Shown here: positions 8,131-16,194 of the stretch, in pieces
How positions within the stretch are numbered: the stretch's first letter is position 1
Layout: each line of letters opens with the position of its first letter
Assembly (NCBI GenBank): GCA_009698575.1
Contig: WLPX01000006.1
Location: 1 to 64,000 of the forward strand
DNA: 64,000 nt
DNA from: Actinomycetota bacterium
GTDB lineage: Bacteria > Actinomycetota > Actinomycetes > S36-B12 > UBA5976
Direction: 5' to 3'
Translations under genes and position numbers: made by a program
Notes under the pieces: generated by a model
Told to the model about the DNA's origin: nothing
Databases searched by the model: none
Seen by the model: only the letters and a program-made list of their open reading frames with translations

Positions 8131-9404
8131 GTCAACCCCTTCGCATAACTACTCGCGCAAGCGATCGACTCAAGCGCAAGCAATTGCGGCGTATGAAATC
8201 TTTTGCAACTGGATTGCTAGTTGTTGCAGCTATTACCTACATCTTTGCCAAACGAGCCGAATCTGCTGGCGCACCAGAGTGGGTTAGTTATGTTCGAGCT
8301 GCAGCCGAAGCGGGAATGATCGGTGGCCTTGCAGATTGGTTTGCTGTTACTGCACTGTTTCGCCGGCCATTAGGGCTACCGATTCCACACACCGCAATTA
8401 TTCCTACGCGCAAGGATGCAATCGGTGCCAGCTTGGGTGAATTTGTTGGCGATAACTTTTTGTCCGAAGAGGTAGTCCGAAACAAAATATCCTCTGCTCA
8501 CATTGCCTCCCGCTTCGGCGGTTGGTTATGCGATCCGGAAAATTCTCAGCAAGTCACAGATGAATTAGCAGGTGTAGTTGCATGGGCTACTTCACTTGGC
8601 GATGACAAAGACATCGCAGAAGTGATTGAGGAATCTTTCCGACGAACGGCCCAAAACTTTGACATCGCAAAGCCACTAGGAATCTTTTTAACTAAAGCGG
8701 TTGAAAATGACGCCCACACACCCATCGTGGACATGCTGGCCAAGGCGATCGAAAATTGGCTCGAGACTGACCCAGCACGCGCTAAAGGTTGGATCGATAA
8801 GCAACTTCCTAAATGGCTGCCAGGACTTGGTAAAGATAAAGCTGGGGAGTGGCTCTACGAACGCCTGATTGAATTGAGCAAAGAAGTCCAAGTTGATTTT
8901 CAACATCCAATTCGACGATCCATAGAGCGACTACTCAATCGATTTGCCGAGCAACTGCAAACTGATCCAATAATCATTGAACGAGTCAATGCCGCGAAAA
9001 TGCGACTCGTAGATCGCCCAGAAGTTCGCCATACGATTTCTGATATTTGGATTACCACCAAAAAAACATTGCGAGATGAAGCTGCAGACCCAAAGAGCGA
9101 ATTGCGCATTCGAGTTACCACTTTGCTGACAAACTTCGGTTTGAAAATTACCGCAGATACTGGACTGCAACAAACCATTGATGTGGCAATTGAAAATGCG
9201 GCGGCTCACTTAATTGATACTTATCGAGATGAGATTGCTGGAATTATCAGTGACACAGTTGCTCGGTGGGACGCCGGTGATACTGCTAAGAAAATTGAAC
9301 TTCAGGTTGGACGCGACCTGCAATTCATTCGCGTGAACGGAACTGTAGTTGGCGCACTTGCAGGGATTGCAATTCATGCGATTGGTGAATTAATAATTCG
9401 GTAG
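8127..9404 (+). CDS. DUF445 family membrane-associated protein
   Basis: A 425-residue DUF445 protein. It has a basic N-terminus, a hydrophobic helix at about 28-42, a second hydrophobic stretch containing the typical AEAGMIGGLADWFAVTALFR (about 60-80), a long helical middle, and a C-terminal hydrophobic segment (VVGALAGIAIHAIGELII). LGLPIPHTAIIP is also characteristic. The family's function is not well defined. The ATG overlaps the mog stop by 4 bp, so it is translated from the moaC-mog transcript, an arrangement that need not mean a cofactor role. Confidence 0.9.
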   Translation: MSQPLRITTRASDRLKRKQLRRMKSFATGLLVVAAITYIFAKRAESAGAPEWVSYVRAAAEAGMIGGLADWFAVTALFRRPLGLPIPHTAIIPTRKDAIGASLGEFVGDNFLSEEVVRNKISSAHIASRFGGWLCDPENSQQVTDELAGVVAWATSLGDDKDIAEVIEESFRRTAQNFDIAKPLGIFLTKAVENDAHTPIVDMLAKAIENWLETDPARAKGWIDKQLPKWLPGLGKDKAGEWLYERLIELSKEVQVDFQHPIRRSIERLLNRFAEQLQTDPIIIERVNAAKMRLVDRPEVRHTISDIWITTKKTLRDEAADPKSELRIRVTTLLTNFGLKITADTGLQQTIDVAIENAAAHLIDTYRDEIAGIISDTVARWDAGDTAKKIELQVGRDLQFIRVNGTVVGALAGIAIHAIGELIIR

Positions 9405-9407
9405 CTG

Positions 9408-10361
9408 CTAATACGCGGCGCGCTGCAACCGATCGTTAATTGCTTGCGCCAATCCGGTACCACTGGGTGGTATTACATAAATGGTTTCTAGGCTTAAGTC
9501 ATCTGCAGATCGCAATGCCGAGTAAAGCTGGTGGGCGTATTCCTCGAGGTTTCGTGGAGCAGCTAATCGATGCACTCCAGATGGAGTGTCAATTTCCACC
9601 AATGCCAAAAACCCAGCATTAGTTTGATCAATTTGGGCTGGATCAGTAATCAAAACTACTTTGGCAATCGGCGAGTAATGCGAATCAAGCGCGCCGCTAA
9701 CTCTTGGTACGGCGCTTAATGATTCTGCAACTGCAATCCCGGTGATTCGCAAAATATCATCGGAGGTAATTGCGCCAGGACGCAAGATCACTGGGAATTC
9801 ATCGACTGCCAACACGATTGTGGACTCCAAGCCAACTTGGCATTCCCCACCTTCCAAAATTAAATCTTGGTGGGTGTCAAGGTATTGCCCCAAGTCAGCG
9901 ACCACATGTCTAGAAGAAGTCGGGGAGACATGACCAAACCGGTTTGCACTTGGTGCAACTAAGCCAAGTACGCCATTAGCTTTCACTTCGTTCAATACCT
10001 TTTGGGCAATTGGATGACTAGGCACTCGGACTGCAACTGTGTCTTGACCGCCAGTTACGGCATCACTTGCTAACGCAGTTCGCGACCCAACAATAGTTAG
10101 CGGACCAGGCCACACTTGCTCGATTAAAGTCATTGCCCACTGCGGCAGATTAGTTATCCATTGCGCTACATCTTTGGCGGAGGCAACGTGCACGATCAAC
10201 GGGTGATCAGCGGGGCGTTCCTTGGCTTCGAATACTCTAGCCACTGCAGCTGGATCCAGGGCATTTGCAGCTAGTCCATAAACGGTCTCGGTAGGTATCG
10301 CACAGAGTTTGCCTTGCGATAGCGCTGCCACCGCAACTGAGACATCAGTGGTTACCGACAC
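9408..10361 (-). CDS. L-threonylcarbamoyladenylate synthase (Sua5 type)
   Basis: A 317-residue Sua5/YciO/YrdC-family enzyme that makes threonylcarbamoyl-AMP for the t6A37 modification of ANN-decoding tRNAs. The YrdC domain (about 1-195) shows PTETVYGLAANA, KERPADHPLIVH, the PGPLTIV strand and APSANRFGHVSPTS. The remainder (about 215-317) is the Sua5-specific domain with the HYSPIAKVVLI linker, so this is the long Sua5 form rather than short TsaC. The gene starts 3 bp after the antiporter-like gene ends, which implies one leftward transcript. It runs convergently to DUF445 with a 3-bp gap. Confidence 0.93.
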   Translation of the reverse strand: MSVTTDVSVAVAALSQGKLCAIPTETVYGLAANALDPAAVARVFEAKERPADHPLIVHVASAKDVAQWITNLPQWAMTLIEQVWPGPLTIVGSRTALASDAVTGGQDTVAVRVPSHPIAQKVLNEVKANGVLGLVAPSANRFGHVSPTSSRHVVADLGQYLDTHQDLILEGGECQVGLESTIVLAVDEFPVILRPGAITSDDILRITGIAVAESLSAVPRVSGALDSHYSPIAKVVLITDPAQIDQTNAGFLALVEIDTPSGVHRLAAPRNLEEYAHQLYSALRSADDLSLETIYVIPPSGTGLAQAINDRLQRAAY

Positions 10362-10364
10362 TGC

Positions 10365-11582
10365 TTATCCCCACCAAAATGCCGTGGCAATACCTAGATA
10401 CAAAGTGATCAGCGCTGCGCCTTCAAACCAAGTTGATTCACCGTCGGAAACTACGATGATTGCGATAAATACCGCCATAAACATCACACCAAGCAACAGC
10501 GGTGAAAGCACCAAGGTAAATGTTGCAGCTCCTACAAGTGGCGCAGCCAAGGCAATAAGTGGTGCCACGATCATTGCAACTTGTACGGGAGATTGCAGAA
10601 TAATTTGCATTGCGTAACTTTGCTGATTCTTGGATGCCAACTGCACGCCAACAAAACTTTCCACGGCATTACTGGCAAGGGCCACAATAATCAATCCAGC
10701 AAATGCTTCGGAAATTCCAAGACTTGCCATAGCGGTCGGTAACTCATCTACGAACCAACTCGAAACAACCAAAGAACCGATCGTTGCTACCAAAACCATC
10801 AGCATTGCAATGTTCAATGGCCACTGGCCATGCTCATCAACTTCGCTAGCTGCAGCTAGCGCTTCGCGGGTTCCGGTTACTGGGGATTCATGACTGGCGT
10901 TTCGAATCGTGTCTGGAATTGAAGCCAAGAACAAAACGATTAGTAACAAAGAAATTATTACCGTTACTTCACGTTCAAATTCAACCGCAGGTGAATTAAA
11001 CGATGCAGTTAAAGATGGAATAGCTAGTGCAAAAACGGATAGCGCCAACAACATACTGAGTTGTCGCGCGGCAGCTACGTTAAAACTTTGGCGTCCAAAC
11101 TTTCTGCCGCCAACCACAAAAGCAATACCCATCACCAACAAAATGTTGGCAATGATCGAGCCGACAATTGTGGCTTTAACAATTTCGTAAAGTCCGGCTC
11201 GTAAGGCAAACAGAATTACAAAAATCTCCGGCAAGTTTCCAAGTAGAGATTGCAGTAAGCCATTGGCACCGCGACCCAATCTGTCACTGATTGCTTCTAC
11301 GCTGCGTACAACTAATCGAGCAATCGCACCAAGTGCAATTGTTGCTGCCAAGAAGGCGAGCACTGGATTTCCTGTGGTGTTATGCAAAATACCTGCAGAA
11401 ATTGAAATTCCCATAACAATTGCAATCAGACGACGATCCGAATGACTTAGTACTGCCAAGCCATGTGGTCGATCCACAGTAATGGTGGCTACTTCAGCTG
11501 GTCGAGCCGCTCTGCGTCCTCTGGCTTGCCCACGAGAAGTCTTTACAGGCTCGGGCTTGGGATCAACTCTGCGGCGTGACAT
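10365..11582 (-). CDS. CaCA-family calcium/cation antiporter (ChaA-like)
   Basis: A 405-residue membrane protein with a basic, Arg-rich cytoplasmic N-terminus (~40 residues) and about ten or eleven hydrophobic helices. The two alpha-repeat motifs of the Ca2+/cation antiporter superfamily are visible: GNLPEIFVILFALRAG near residue 115, and ALASNAVESFVGVQLA near residue 300, each with the conserved acidic residue. The length and single long loop fit ChaA/CAX-type H+-coupled exchangers. The cation (Ca2+, Na+ or K+) is inferred from family. A TAAGAT hexamer 7 nt before the ATG suggests a leaderless transcript shared with the downstream Sua5-type gene. Confidence 0.85.
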   Translation of the reverse strand: MSRRRVDPKPEPVKTSRGQARGRRAARPAEVATITVDRPHGLAVLSHSDRRLIAIVMGISISAGILHNTTGNPVLAFLAATIALGAIARLVVRSVEAISDRLGRGANGLLQSLLGNLPEIFVILFALRAGLYEIVKATIVGSIIANILLVMGIAFVVGGRKFGRQSFNVAAARQLSMLLALSVFALAIPSLTASFNSPAVEFEREVTVIISLLLIVLFLASIPDTIRNASHESPVTGTREALAAASEVDEHGQWPLNIAMLMVLVATIGSLVVSSWFVDELPTAMASLGISEAFAGLIIVALASNAVESFVGVQLASKNQQSYAMQIILQSPVQVAMIVAPLIALAAPLVGAATFTLVLSPLLLGVMFMAVFIAIIVVSDGESTWFEGAALITLYLGIATAFWWG

Positions 11583-11589
11583 ACATCAA

Positions 11590-11595
11590 ATCTTA
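11590..11595 (-). promoter_or_regulatory. -10 element, leaderless promoter of the antiporter gene
   Basis: TAAGAT on the - strand ends 7 nt before the ATG at 11582, with no ribosome-binding sequence between. It fits the TANNNT-N6/7-start pattern seen repeatedly in this window. Confidence 0.55.
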
Positions 11596-11616
11596 CCGTT
11601 TTTAGGATTTAGGAAT

Positions 11617-12498
11617 TTAGCCCTGAATTACACCAGATACATAAGCCAATTCAATCTGAGAAATCATTTGTAACCGCAGTTCTTGCGCGCGCTGTGCAAA
11701 TTGCATTTGATGCGTTGCGAACTCATCGCGCCCCTCCTGTGTCTCGACAGGAATCGGAATTACACCTAATTCAGATAAGTCATACGGCGCAACTTGCATA
11801 TCAACAGTGCGAATACCTTTTGCTAACTCAAAAGCGGCTCGAACAAGTTGTGATCCAAAGATTGGCGCAAACCGTTGCGCGTGTTTGTACAAATCCATGT
11901 TGGCATGCAGGCAACCAGGTTGCTCTACTTCATTTTGATCAATCCGAGTTAGTTGCAGTGGGTTTAGAGGCACAGCGATTGGCGTGAAAAAACGAAATGC
12001 ATCAAAATGCGTGCAACGCAACCCAACTTCGTCGATTGTCGCTTTGATCGACTCTTGACTAAGGCGAAGGGGCCACTTTTGATGTCGCACTTCTTCTGCG
12101 CCCAGAACCATTGCCCATTCATGAAGACCGAAACATCCGGTTCGCAAAGGTCGCTCTCTTGTCTTTTGCAGGAACTCAACTAGCTCTATCGCTTTCGTTT
12201 TATTTTTACTCAGCCAGTCTGGGCGAATTTGAATTTGCTTTGAAGAGTATTCGTAACTGCCAACTGGAAATTCTTCAAAATCCGATTCAGTAGCTTGCAA
12301 GGTGAAACCAAATCCGGGATGCCAGATCAAAAGTTTGTTTGTACTAATTGGGTAATACTCAAACAAAAAATCATCAACGGGATGACTTTGCTGCAGCGAG
12401 CGCCGCTCCAGTCGTGGCCTAATCCAGGGCAAAACTATTGTTCGATGTGCTTCGCGCAACTCATGCCACTCTTGGGCTTGCAATACGTGGTTACTCAT
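11617..12498 (-). CDS. Conserved protein, often annotated 3-methyladenine DNA glycosylase
   Basis: A 293-residue soluble protein. The stretches RTGCFGLHEWAMVLGAEE, RCTHFDAFRFFTP and PLNPLQLTR resemble an actinobacterial family that databases label 3-methyladenine DNA glycosylase. I recall that label but see no classical helix-hairpin-helix or AAG motif that proves it. Conserved His, Glu, Cys and Asp residues in the HEW and HFDAFRFF segments could form an active site. It starts 5 bp after the end of the upstream FAD oxidoreductase gene on the same strand, so the two are almost certainly co-transcribed, which hints at metabolism rather than DNA repair. Confidence 0.55.
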   Translation of the reverse strand: MSNHVLQAQEWHELREAHRTIVLPWIRPRLERRSLQQSHPVDDFLFEYYPISTNKLLIWHPGFGFTLQATESDFEEFPVGSYEYSSKQIQIRPDWLSKNKTKAIELVEFLQKTRERPLRTGCFGLHEWAMVLGAEEVRHQKWPLRLSQESIKATIDEVGLRCTHFDAFRFFTPIAVPLNPLQLTRIDQNEVEQPGCLHANMDLYKHAQRFAPIFGSQLVRAAFELAKGIRTVDMQVAPYDLSELGVIPIPVETQEGRDEFATHQMQFAQRAQELRLQMISQIELAYVSGVIQG

Positions 12499-12503
12499 GG
12501 CGG

Positions 12504-13613
12504 CTAAATCGTAAAGTCGGCAACTATTTGACTGTGGCCATCGATGCAGTGATCAACAACGCTGCGACCGAGCAGAGCGCCCACAACATTTCCAGTGCCA
12601 CAATATGCCCCGATTGCCCAAAGCCCAGGTTGCACTTGTTCAACTATCGGCAATCCGGAATCGGTGTAGCTAACGATCGCAGCCCAATGATGTTCAATCT
12701 CGACAGTTATACCAATTGAATGCAACTTAGTTTCTAAGTAGTTGCGCATTTCCGGGGTTGGTTCTGCAACATCGGTTGCTTCTTGCGTTAACGCAGTATC
12801 ACGTCCACCCCCGATAGCAATGCGTCCATCAGGAAGTTGTTGCCAGTAGTCCCAACCTTGACGCGTATAAACGGCATACTTCAGGGTCACTGATTTAACA
12901 GGCGCAGTAGAAATCATTTGTAGGCGTGTGGCTTGTGCGCGATCAGCAACTTCCGGAACAGCTTTACCTAAGTTTCCATCAATGGTTGCCAAAATGTGTG
13001 GCGCACGAATGCTGCCTTGCGGAGTTTTCACAATGCCAGATTGTAAATCAGTAGCAGGGGAGTTAGTAAAAATCTGAGCGCCCGCAGCAACAGCAAGATT
13101 TGCAAGTTGCACCGCGCGCTTGGCGGGTTGAAACACGCCATCGGTTGGGATCAAAATCCCTTGGCCTTGCTCGTCGTCGTAGTCCAACACGGGATAGCCA
13201 TCTGCGATTAGCGCGTCGCGATGTGCAATTACATCTGCAAGTTCTTTGGAGTCCTCTCCGGTACGCAACGCACCAATCCGCGATATTGCATTTGGAGTTG
13301 TGGCCGCCATACGATCCATTTCATCCAGAGTGTGTTGATACAACGCCATGGCGCATTCGCGCCCAAGTTCTTGGCGCACATTGTGATGAAAATCTGCAAT
13401 ACCCGCTAAGAGTAATCCACCATTTCGTCCGGCAGCACCTGCGGCAATTCGATCAGCATCGATTCCGATTACTTTTAGTCCACGTTGAGCGCCATGCAAC
13501 AGGGCTGTTAGACCAGAACCACCCAGGCCAACAACGACTAGGTCAGCCTCGAGGTTTTCGGTCAGCATTGGGAATTGCGGGCGATCAACACCAATGTCCC
13601 AAACGATTCCCAT
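12504..13613 (-). CDS. FAD-dependent oxidoreductase (DAO family)
   Basis: A 369-residue flavoprotein of the glycine/D-amino-acid oxidase fold. The FAD-binding beta-alpha-beta unit near the N-terminus reads VVVGLGGSGLTALLHGAQRG, followed by GAAGRNGGLLLAG, where this family contacts the flavin. A C-terminal segment around AIGAYCGTGNVVGALLGRS closes the FAD site. The layout is close to PuuB/DadA-like amine or amino-acid oxidases; the substrate is unknown. AAGGA precedes the ATG. The next gene begins within 5 bp, so the operon pairs this oxidase with the glycosylase-labelled protein. Confidence 0.88.
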   Translation of the reverse strand: MGIVWDIGVDRPQFPMLTENLEADLVVVGLGGSGLTALLHGAQRGLKVIGIDADRIAAGAAGRNGGLLLAGIADFHHNVRQELGRECAMALYQHTLDEMDRMAATTPNAISRIGALRTGEDSKELADVIAHRDALIADGYPVLDYDDEQGQGILIPTDGVFQPAKRAVQLANLAVAAGAQIFTNSPATDLQSGIVKTPQGSIRAPHILATIDGNLGKAVPEVADRAQATRLQMISTAPVKSVTLKYAVYTRQGWDYWQQLPDGRIAIGGGRDTALTQEATDVAEPTPEMRNYLETKLHSIGITVEIEHHWAAIVSYTDSGLPIVEQVQPGLWAIGAYCGTGNVVGALLGRSVVDHCIDGHSQIVADFTI

Positions 13614-13686
13614 GAATATCCTTTACTGGCTGCTAGCGCTTGTGTTGTGATTAGGTTTTTTCACTCGCTAGTAACAGCATAGGAGT

Positions 13687-13872
13687 ATGAGTTCGACACC
13701 AGAAAATCCCGAGTTAAATAGCGCGGATCTACAAGCACAAAGTTCGGCCAAATTGCGCGCGCTCTTAGATGACGTCGAACTCACTCCCGAGCAAACCAGT
13801 GATGACATCGCACCGGCTACGAATCGTGATAACGAATTACTCGATGACGTGCCCCCACATCACGGAAATTAG
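13687..13872 (+). CDS. Small acidic actinobacterial protein
   Basis: A 61-residue, strongly acidic protein with no signal peptide, membrane segment or cysteine. It has a disordered-looking start and the C-terminal motif ELLDDVPPHHG, which I recall from small conserved actinobacterial proteins of unknown function. AGGAG lies only one base before the ATG, too close to act as a normal ribosome site, so translation may start on a leaderless or weakly structured mRNA. It converges on the SAF-domain gene with a 13-bp gap. Coding status rests on composition and the recognised C-terminus. Confidence 0.6.
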   Translation: MSSTPENPELNSADLQAQSSAKLRALLDDVELTPEQTSDDIAPATNRDNELLDDVPPHHGN

Positions 13873-13885
13873 TTAAAGCAGGCGC

Positions 13886-14521
13886 TTATTGCGCGGGCAA
13901 AAGCGCAACAGTAAATCCTTGTGAGCCCATATTTCCTGCGACTTTAATTGCTGCTACCGAATCAACGGCAACGATAACTCCGTTTACTGAGCTGCCTGCG
14001 GAAAACATTGTGGTGTTCGCAGTTGAGCCCATTGAAAGGACAATTGCTCTTGCAGCAACTAATACGCCAGTGTTTAATCCATCAGTAGATGCGGTGTAAA
14101 TATCTACTTTTGCGCCTAGAGATAACAGCGAAAAATTGGTGCTGCTATGTACTGGCAGCGAAATCGCAACATAGTTTGCTGGCAGTCCTGCAAGTAGTGC
14201 AGAGCCAACCAAGTCACTTTCACTTATTGGTTGATTGATCGCAAGTGGCCGAGCCAAAGTTTTTCCTACTAGCTGGTCAGGGCTCGAGATCACCGTTGAC
14301 CAAAGTTGATTCTTATTAATTTGGCCAGATGCAAAATCGTTAGCAGTTAACTTGCGGCCGGCTGGCAAGTCTTTGCTAGCGACTAAGACCTCAACACCTG
14401 GCTTTGGTGCCAATGAACTCATGATGATCACTACACCTAATCCCGCCAGAATTGCCGAGACGGAACGCCGGTATCGAACTAGTAATGGATAGTACTTGCT
14501 CACAAATTCATGGTTTTTCAT
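13886..14521 (-). CDS. SAF-domain protein, CpaB/RcpC-like
   Basis: About 211 residues from the ATG at 14521. The frame extends to 14605, but that longer start would overlap the divergent fmdB-like gene. Layout: a basic cytoplasmic N-terminus, one membrane helix at about residues 18-36 (SAILAGLGVVIIMSSLA), then an SAF domain (about 43-110; VLVASKDLPAGRKLTANDF) and a C-terminal region resembling CpaB/RcpC, which help assemble Flp pili. No other pilus genes are nearby, so here it may be a stand-alone membrane-anchored SAF protein. Mycobacteria carry an SAF protein at the same relative place beside the FmdB-like gene, by my recollection. Confidence 0.75.
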   Translation of the reverse strand: MKNHEFVSKYYPLLVRYRRSVSAILAGLGVVIIMSSLAPKPGVEVLVASKDLPAGRKLTANDFASGQINKNQLWSTVISSPDQLVGKTLARPLAINQPISESDLVGSALLAGLPANYVAISLPVHSSTNFSLLSLGAKVDIYTASTDGLNTGVLVAARAIVLSMGSTANTTMFSAGSSVNGVIVAVDSVAAIKVAGNMGSQGFTVALLPAQ

Positions 14522-14563
14522 AGTTGTGCCACGATAAATGTTTTTTGGAATTCGCGACTTAAT

Positions 14564-14572
14564 TTGTCCACA
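14564..14572 (+). promoter_or_regulatory. DnaA-box-like nonamer
   Basis: TTGTCCACA matches the DnaA box form common in actinobacteria. It lies in the divergent intergenic region between the SAF gene and the fmdB-like gene. A single box is weak evidence by itself. Confidence 0.35.
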
Positions 14573-14603
14573 GGTACGATATGACAGAACCTGAGAGGAA
14601 ATC

Positions 14604-14876
14604 ATGCCTACCTATCAATACGTTTGCGGCGAATGTGACGCTCCGCTCGAGGTAGTGCAATCGTTTTCCGACGATGCCTTAACTACTTGCCCAGAATGCA
14701 AGGCTGAAGCCTTAAAGAAGGTTTATGGATCTGTCGGTGTGGTATTTAAAGGCTCTGGTTTCTATCGAAACGATTCCAAGGCAACGACAACTACGCCAAC
14801 TTCTACCGATTCCAAAACTACTTCGCCATCGTCGCCAGCCCCGAGTGCTCCGGCTAGTACGCCGAGTGCAACTTAA
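14604..14876 (+). CDS. FmdB-family zinc-ribbon protein (Ruc/Rv0991c-like)
   Basis: A 90-residue protein. Residues 1-50 form an FmdB-type zinc ribbon with paired cysteines in CGEC and CPEC, preceded by the usual MPTYQYVC start and followed by KVYGSVGVVFKGSGFY. Residues ~55-90 are a low-complexity Ser/Thr/Pro/Ala tail. This matches the mycobacterial protein Rv0991c (Ruc), a redox-regulated chaperone with four zinc cysteines and a disordered tail, at the same relative gene position. The chaperone role here is inference from that similarity. GAGAGGA before the ATG is a good ribosome site. The crcB pair starts 2 bp downstream. Confidence 0.85.
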   Translation: MPTYQYVCGECDAPLEVVQSFSDDALTTCPECKAEALKKVYGSVGVVFKGSGFYRNDSKATTTTPTSTDSKTTSPSSPAPSAPASTPSAT

Positions 14877-14878
14877 CT

Positions 14879-15244
14879 GTGATTAAGTTTGGAATTTATG
14901 CTGCCTTTGGCGCAGTGTTTGGTTCCTTGGCGCGACTTGAAGTTGCCTATTTAATGCAACGCCCGAGTGAAACATCTTTTCCATGGGCAACTTTTACTGT
15001 CAACATTATTGGCGCATTAATTATTGGCTTAGTTGCTAGCCAGCCGAGCATTATGAACAACGAAGCACGACGACATTTTGTAGTTACTGGAATTCTTGGT
15101 GGCTTTACAACTTTCTCGGCAATCGCAGTTGAAACCTTGCAACTAGCAACTCGGCCAATAATTTCTATTACGTATGTCATTGCCACATTTGCAGTAGGTA
15201 TTGCTGCCACTCACATCGGTAGCTTTGTGGGGGCTAAGAAATGA
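14879..15244 (+). CDS. crcB: Fluoride channel subunit CrcB/FluC (first copy)
   Basis: A 121-residue protein with four hydrophobic helices and FluC signatures: GAVFGSLARLEVAYL near the N-terminus, NIIGALIIGLV, and the GGFTTFSA motif that lines the fluoride pore. The start is a GTG two bases after the fmdB-like stop. A second paralogue overlaps its end, as in organisms where two FluC subunits of opposite topology form a heterodimer. The channel lets fluoride leave the cytoplasm passively. No fluoride riboswitch is present because the upstream region is coding. Confidence 0.92.
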   Translation: MIKFGIYAAFGAVFGSLARLEVAYLMQRPSETSFPWATFTVNIIGALIIGLVASQPSIMNNEARRHFVVTGILGGFTTFSAIAVETLQLATRPIISITYVIATFAVGIAATHIGSFVGAKK

Positions 15245-15597
15245 ATTTAGTTCTTTTTATTCTTGCCGCTGCCATTGGTGGGTTCCTAAGATTTACACTT
15301 GAGTATTACCTGCCACCAGTTGGAGCGTCAGCTTTTCCGCGAGCTACGTTAATCGTGAATATTCTTGGCGCGTTTCTATTAGGTGTTGTCTTGGCGCTGC
15401 CGGGCGAATGGCAAATAATTTTGGGAGTCGGACTTTGTGGTGCACTTACGACTTTCAGCGGAGTTAGTTTGCAATTACATCGGCGATTAAAGTCCTCGGC
15501 ATTTGGTTCTTCGTTAACTTACTCAGTAACGCTTATTGCTGGTGGCGTTATCGCAGCTGGCGTTGGTCTAACAATTGGTCGACTTGTTTTCAGTTAA
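15241..15597 (+). CDS. crcB: Fluoride channel subunit CrcB/FluC (second copy)
   Basis: A 118-residue FluC paralogue with four hydrophobic helices, LIVNILGAFLLGVVLA and the GALTTFSGVS pore motif. Its ATG overlaps the stop of the first copy by 4 bp, so the subunits are made in a coupled way. It lacks the first copy's GGFTTFS wording (GALTTFS instead), as expected for the partner in a dual-topology pair. Its stop codon overlaps that of the convergent folate cyclo-ligase gene by 4 bp (TTAA). Confidence 0.92.
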   Translation: MNLVLFILAAAIGGFLRFTLEYYLPPVGASAFPRATLIVNILGAFLLGVVLALPGEWQIILGVGLCGALTTFSGVSLQLHRRLKSSAFGSSLTYSVTLIAGGVIAAGVGLTIGRLVFS

Positions 15598-16163
15598 GTA
15601 GTTACCCAAGTAACTTTTGTTGGCGTCACGATCACATCAATCGGTGCATCGTGAGACTCGCTTGGTACGGAGTCATCAACATCGTCATCAAAAACTAGAC
15701 AGATCCGTAGCGGTCCGCCCTGGCTATGTGGCGAAAGCTTTGCTAGTGCTCGGTCGTAGTAGCCCGCACCTCTACCTAGACGAGTGCCATCAAGCCCAAC
15801 CCGCAATGCCGGAATGATAATTGCACTTGCAGAATTCAAATCAATTTTTGAAATGTTCGGCTCTAAAATTCCGTATGAGTTCTGGGTTAACGAATCGTCG
15901 TCGTAACCCCAGGCCAAAGTATTTCCAGCTTGCATCACGGGAAGCGCCACTGACTTACCGAGTGCGCGAAGCTGGTCTCGCAATTGTGACGTTGGAGGCT
16001 CGGTCGCCATTGCAACAAAGCAGGTAACAAGCTTGCCAGGGCAAAGCATGTTCCAGTCGTGAGCAGCGATCGCATTCCCGGCGGCAATAATCTCGCTAGT
16101 TTCTCGCGCAGATCTGGCCTCGATAGATTGCTGGCGAACTGTGTCTTTGGAACGACTTACCAT
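15594..16163 (-). CDS. 5-formyltetrahydrofolate cyclo-ligase
   Basis: A 189-residue protein of the FTHF cyclo-ligase (MTHFS/YgfA) family, which converts 5-formyl-THF to 5,10-methenyl-THF with ATP and so recovers folate. It has a basic N-terminal helix, a LALPVM-like substrate segment, and the C-terminal family motif PALRVGLDGTRLGRGAGYYD, followed by VTPTKV near the end. It is divergent from galU, with start codons only 31 bp apart, as in the mycobacterial Rv0992c-Rv0993 arrangement. TACGGT, 6 nt before the ATG, marks a leaderless promoter. Confidence 0.93.
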   Translation of the reverse strand: MVSRSKDTVRQQSIEARSARETSEIIAAGNAIAAHDWNMLCPGKLVTCFVAMATEPPTSQLRDQLRALGKSVALPVMQAGNTLAWGYDDDSLTQNSYGILEPNISKIDLNSASAIIIPALRVGLDGTRLGRGAGYYDRALAKLSPHSQGGPLRICLVFDDDVDDSVPSESHDAPIDVIVTPTKVTWVTT

Positions 16164-16169
16164 TCCTTA

Positions 16170-16175
16170 ACCGTA
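16170..16175 (-). promoter_or_regulatory. -10 element, leaderless promoter of the folate cyclo-ligase gene
   Basis: TACGGT on the - strand is followed by six bases (TAAGGA) and the ATG at 16163. It lies back-to-back with the galU -10 element 8 bp away, so the two divergent genes share 31 bp of control DNA. Confidence 0.6.
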
Positions 16176-16182
16176 TTGCCAG

Positions 16183-16188
16183 TAAAGT
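16183..16188 (+). promoter_or_regulatory. -10 element, leaderless promoter of galU
   Basis: TAAAGT is followed by six bases (CGACGT) and the galU ATG at 16195. No Shine-Dalgarno sequence fits in between, so the transcript should begin at or next to the start codon. Confidence 0.65.
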
Positions 16189-16194
16189 CGACGT

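Noticed and set aside
13100-13615. Long open frame (171 codons) on the + strand opposite the FAD oxidoreductase gene
   Set aside because: The - strand product has clear FAD motifs; the + strand translation is rich in His, Arg and Gln without a recognisable fold.
14850-14880. Fluoride riboswitch before crcB
   Set aside because: The upstream DNA is the coding end of the fmdB-like gene; there is no room for the motif.
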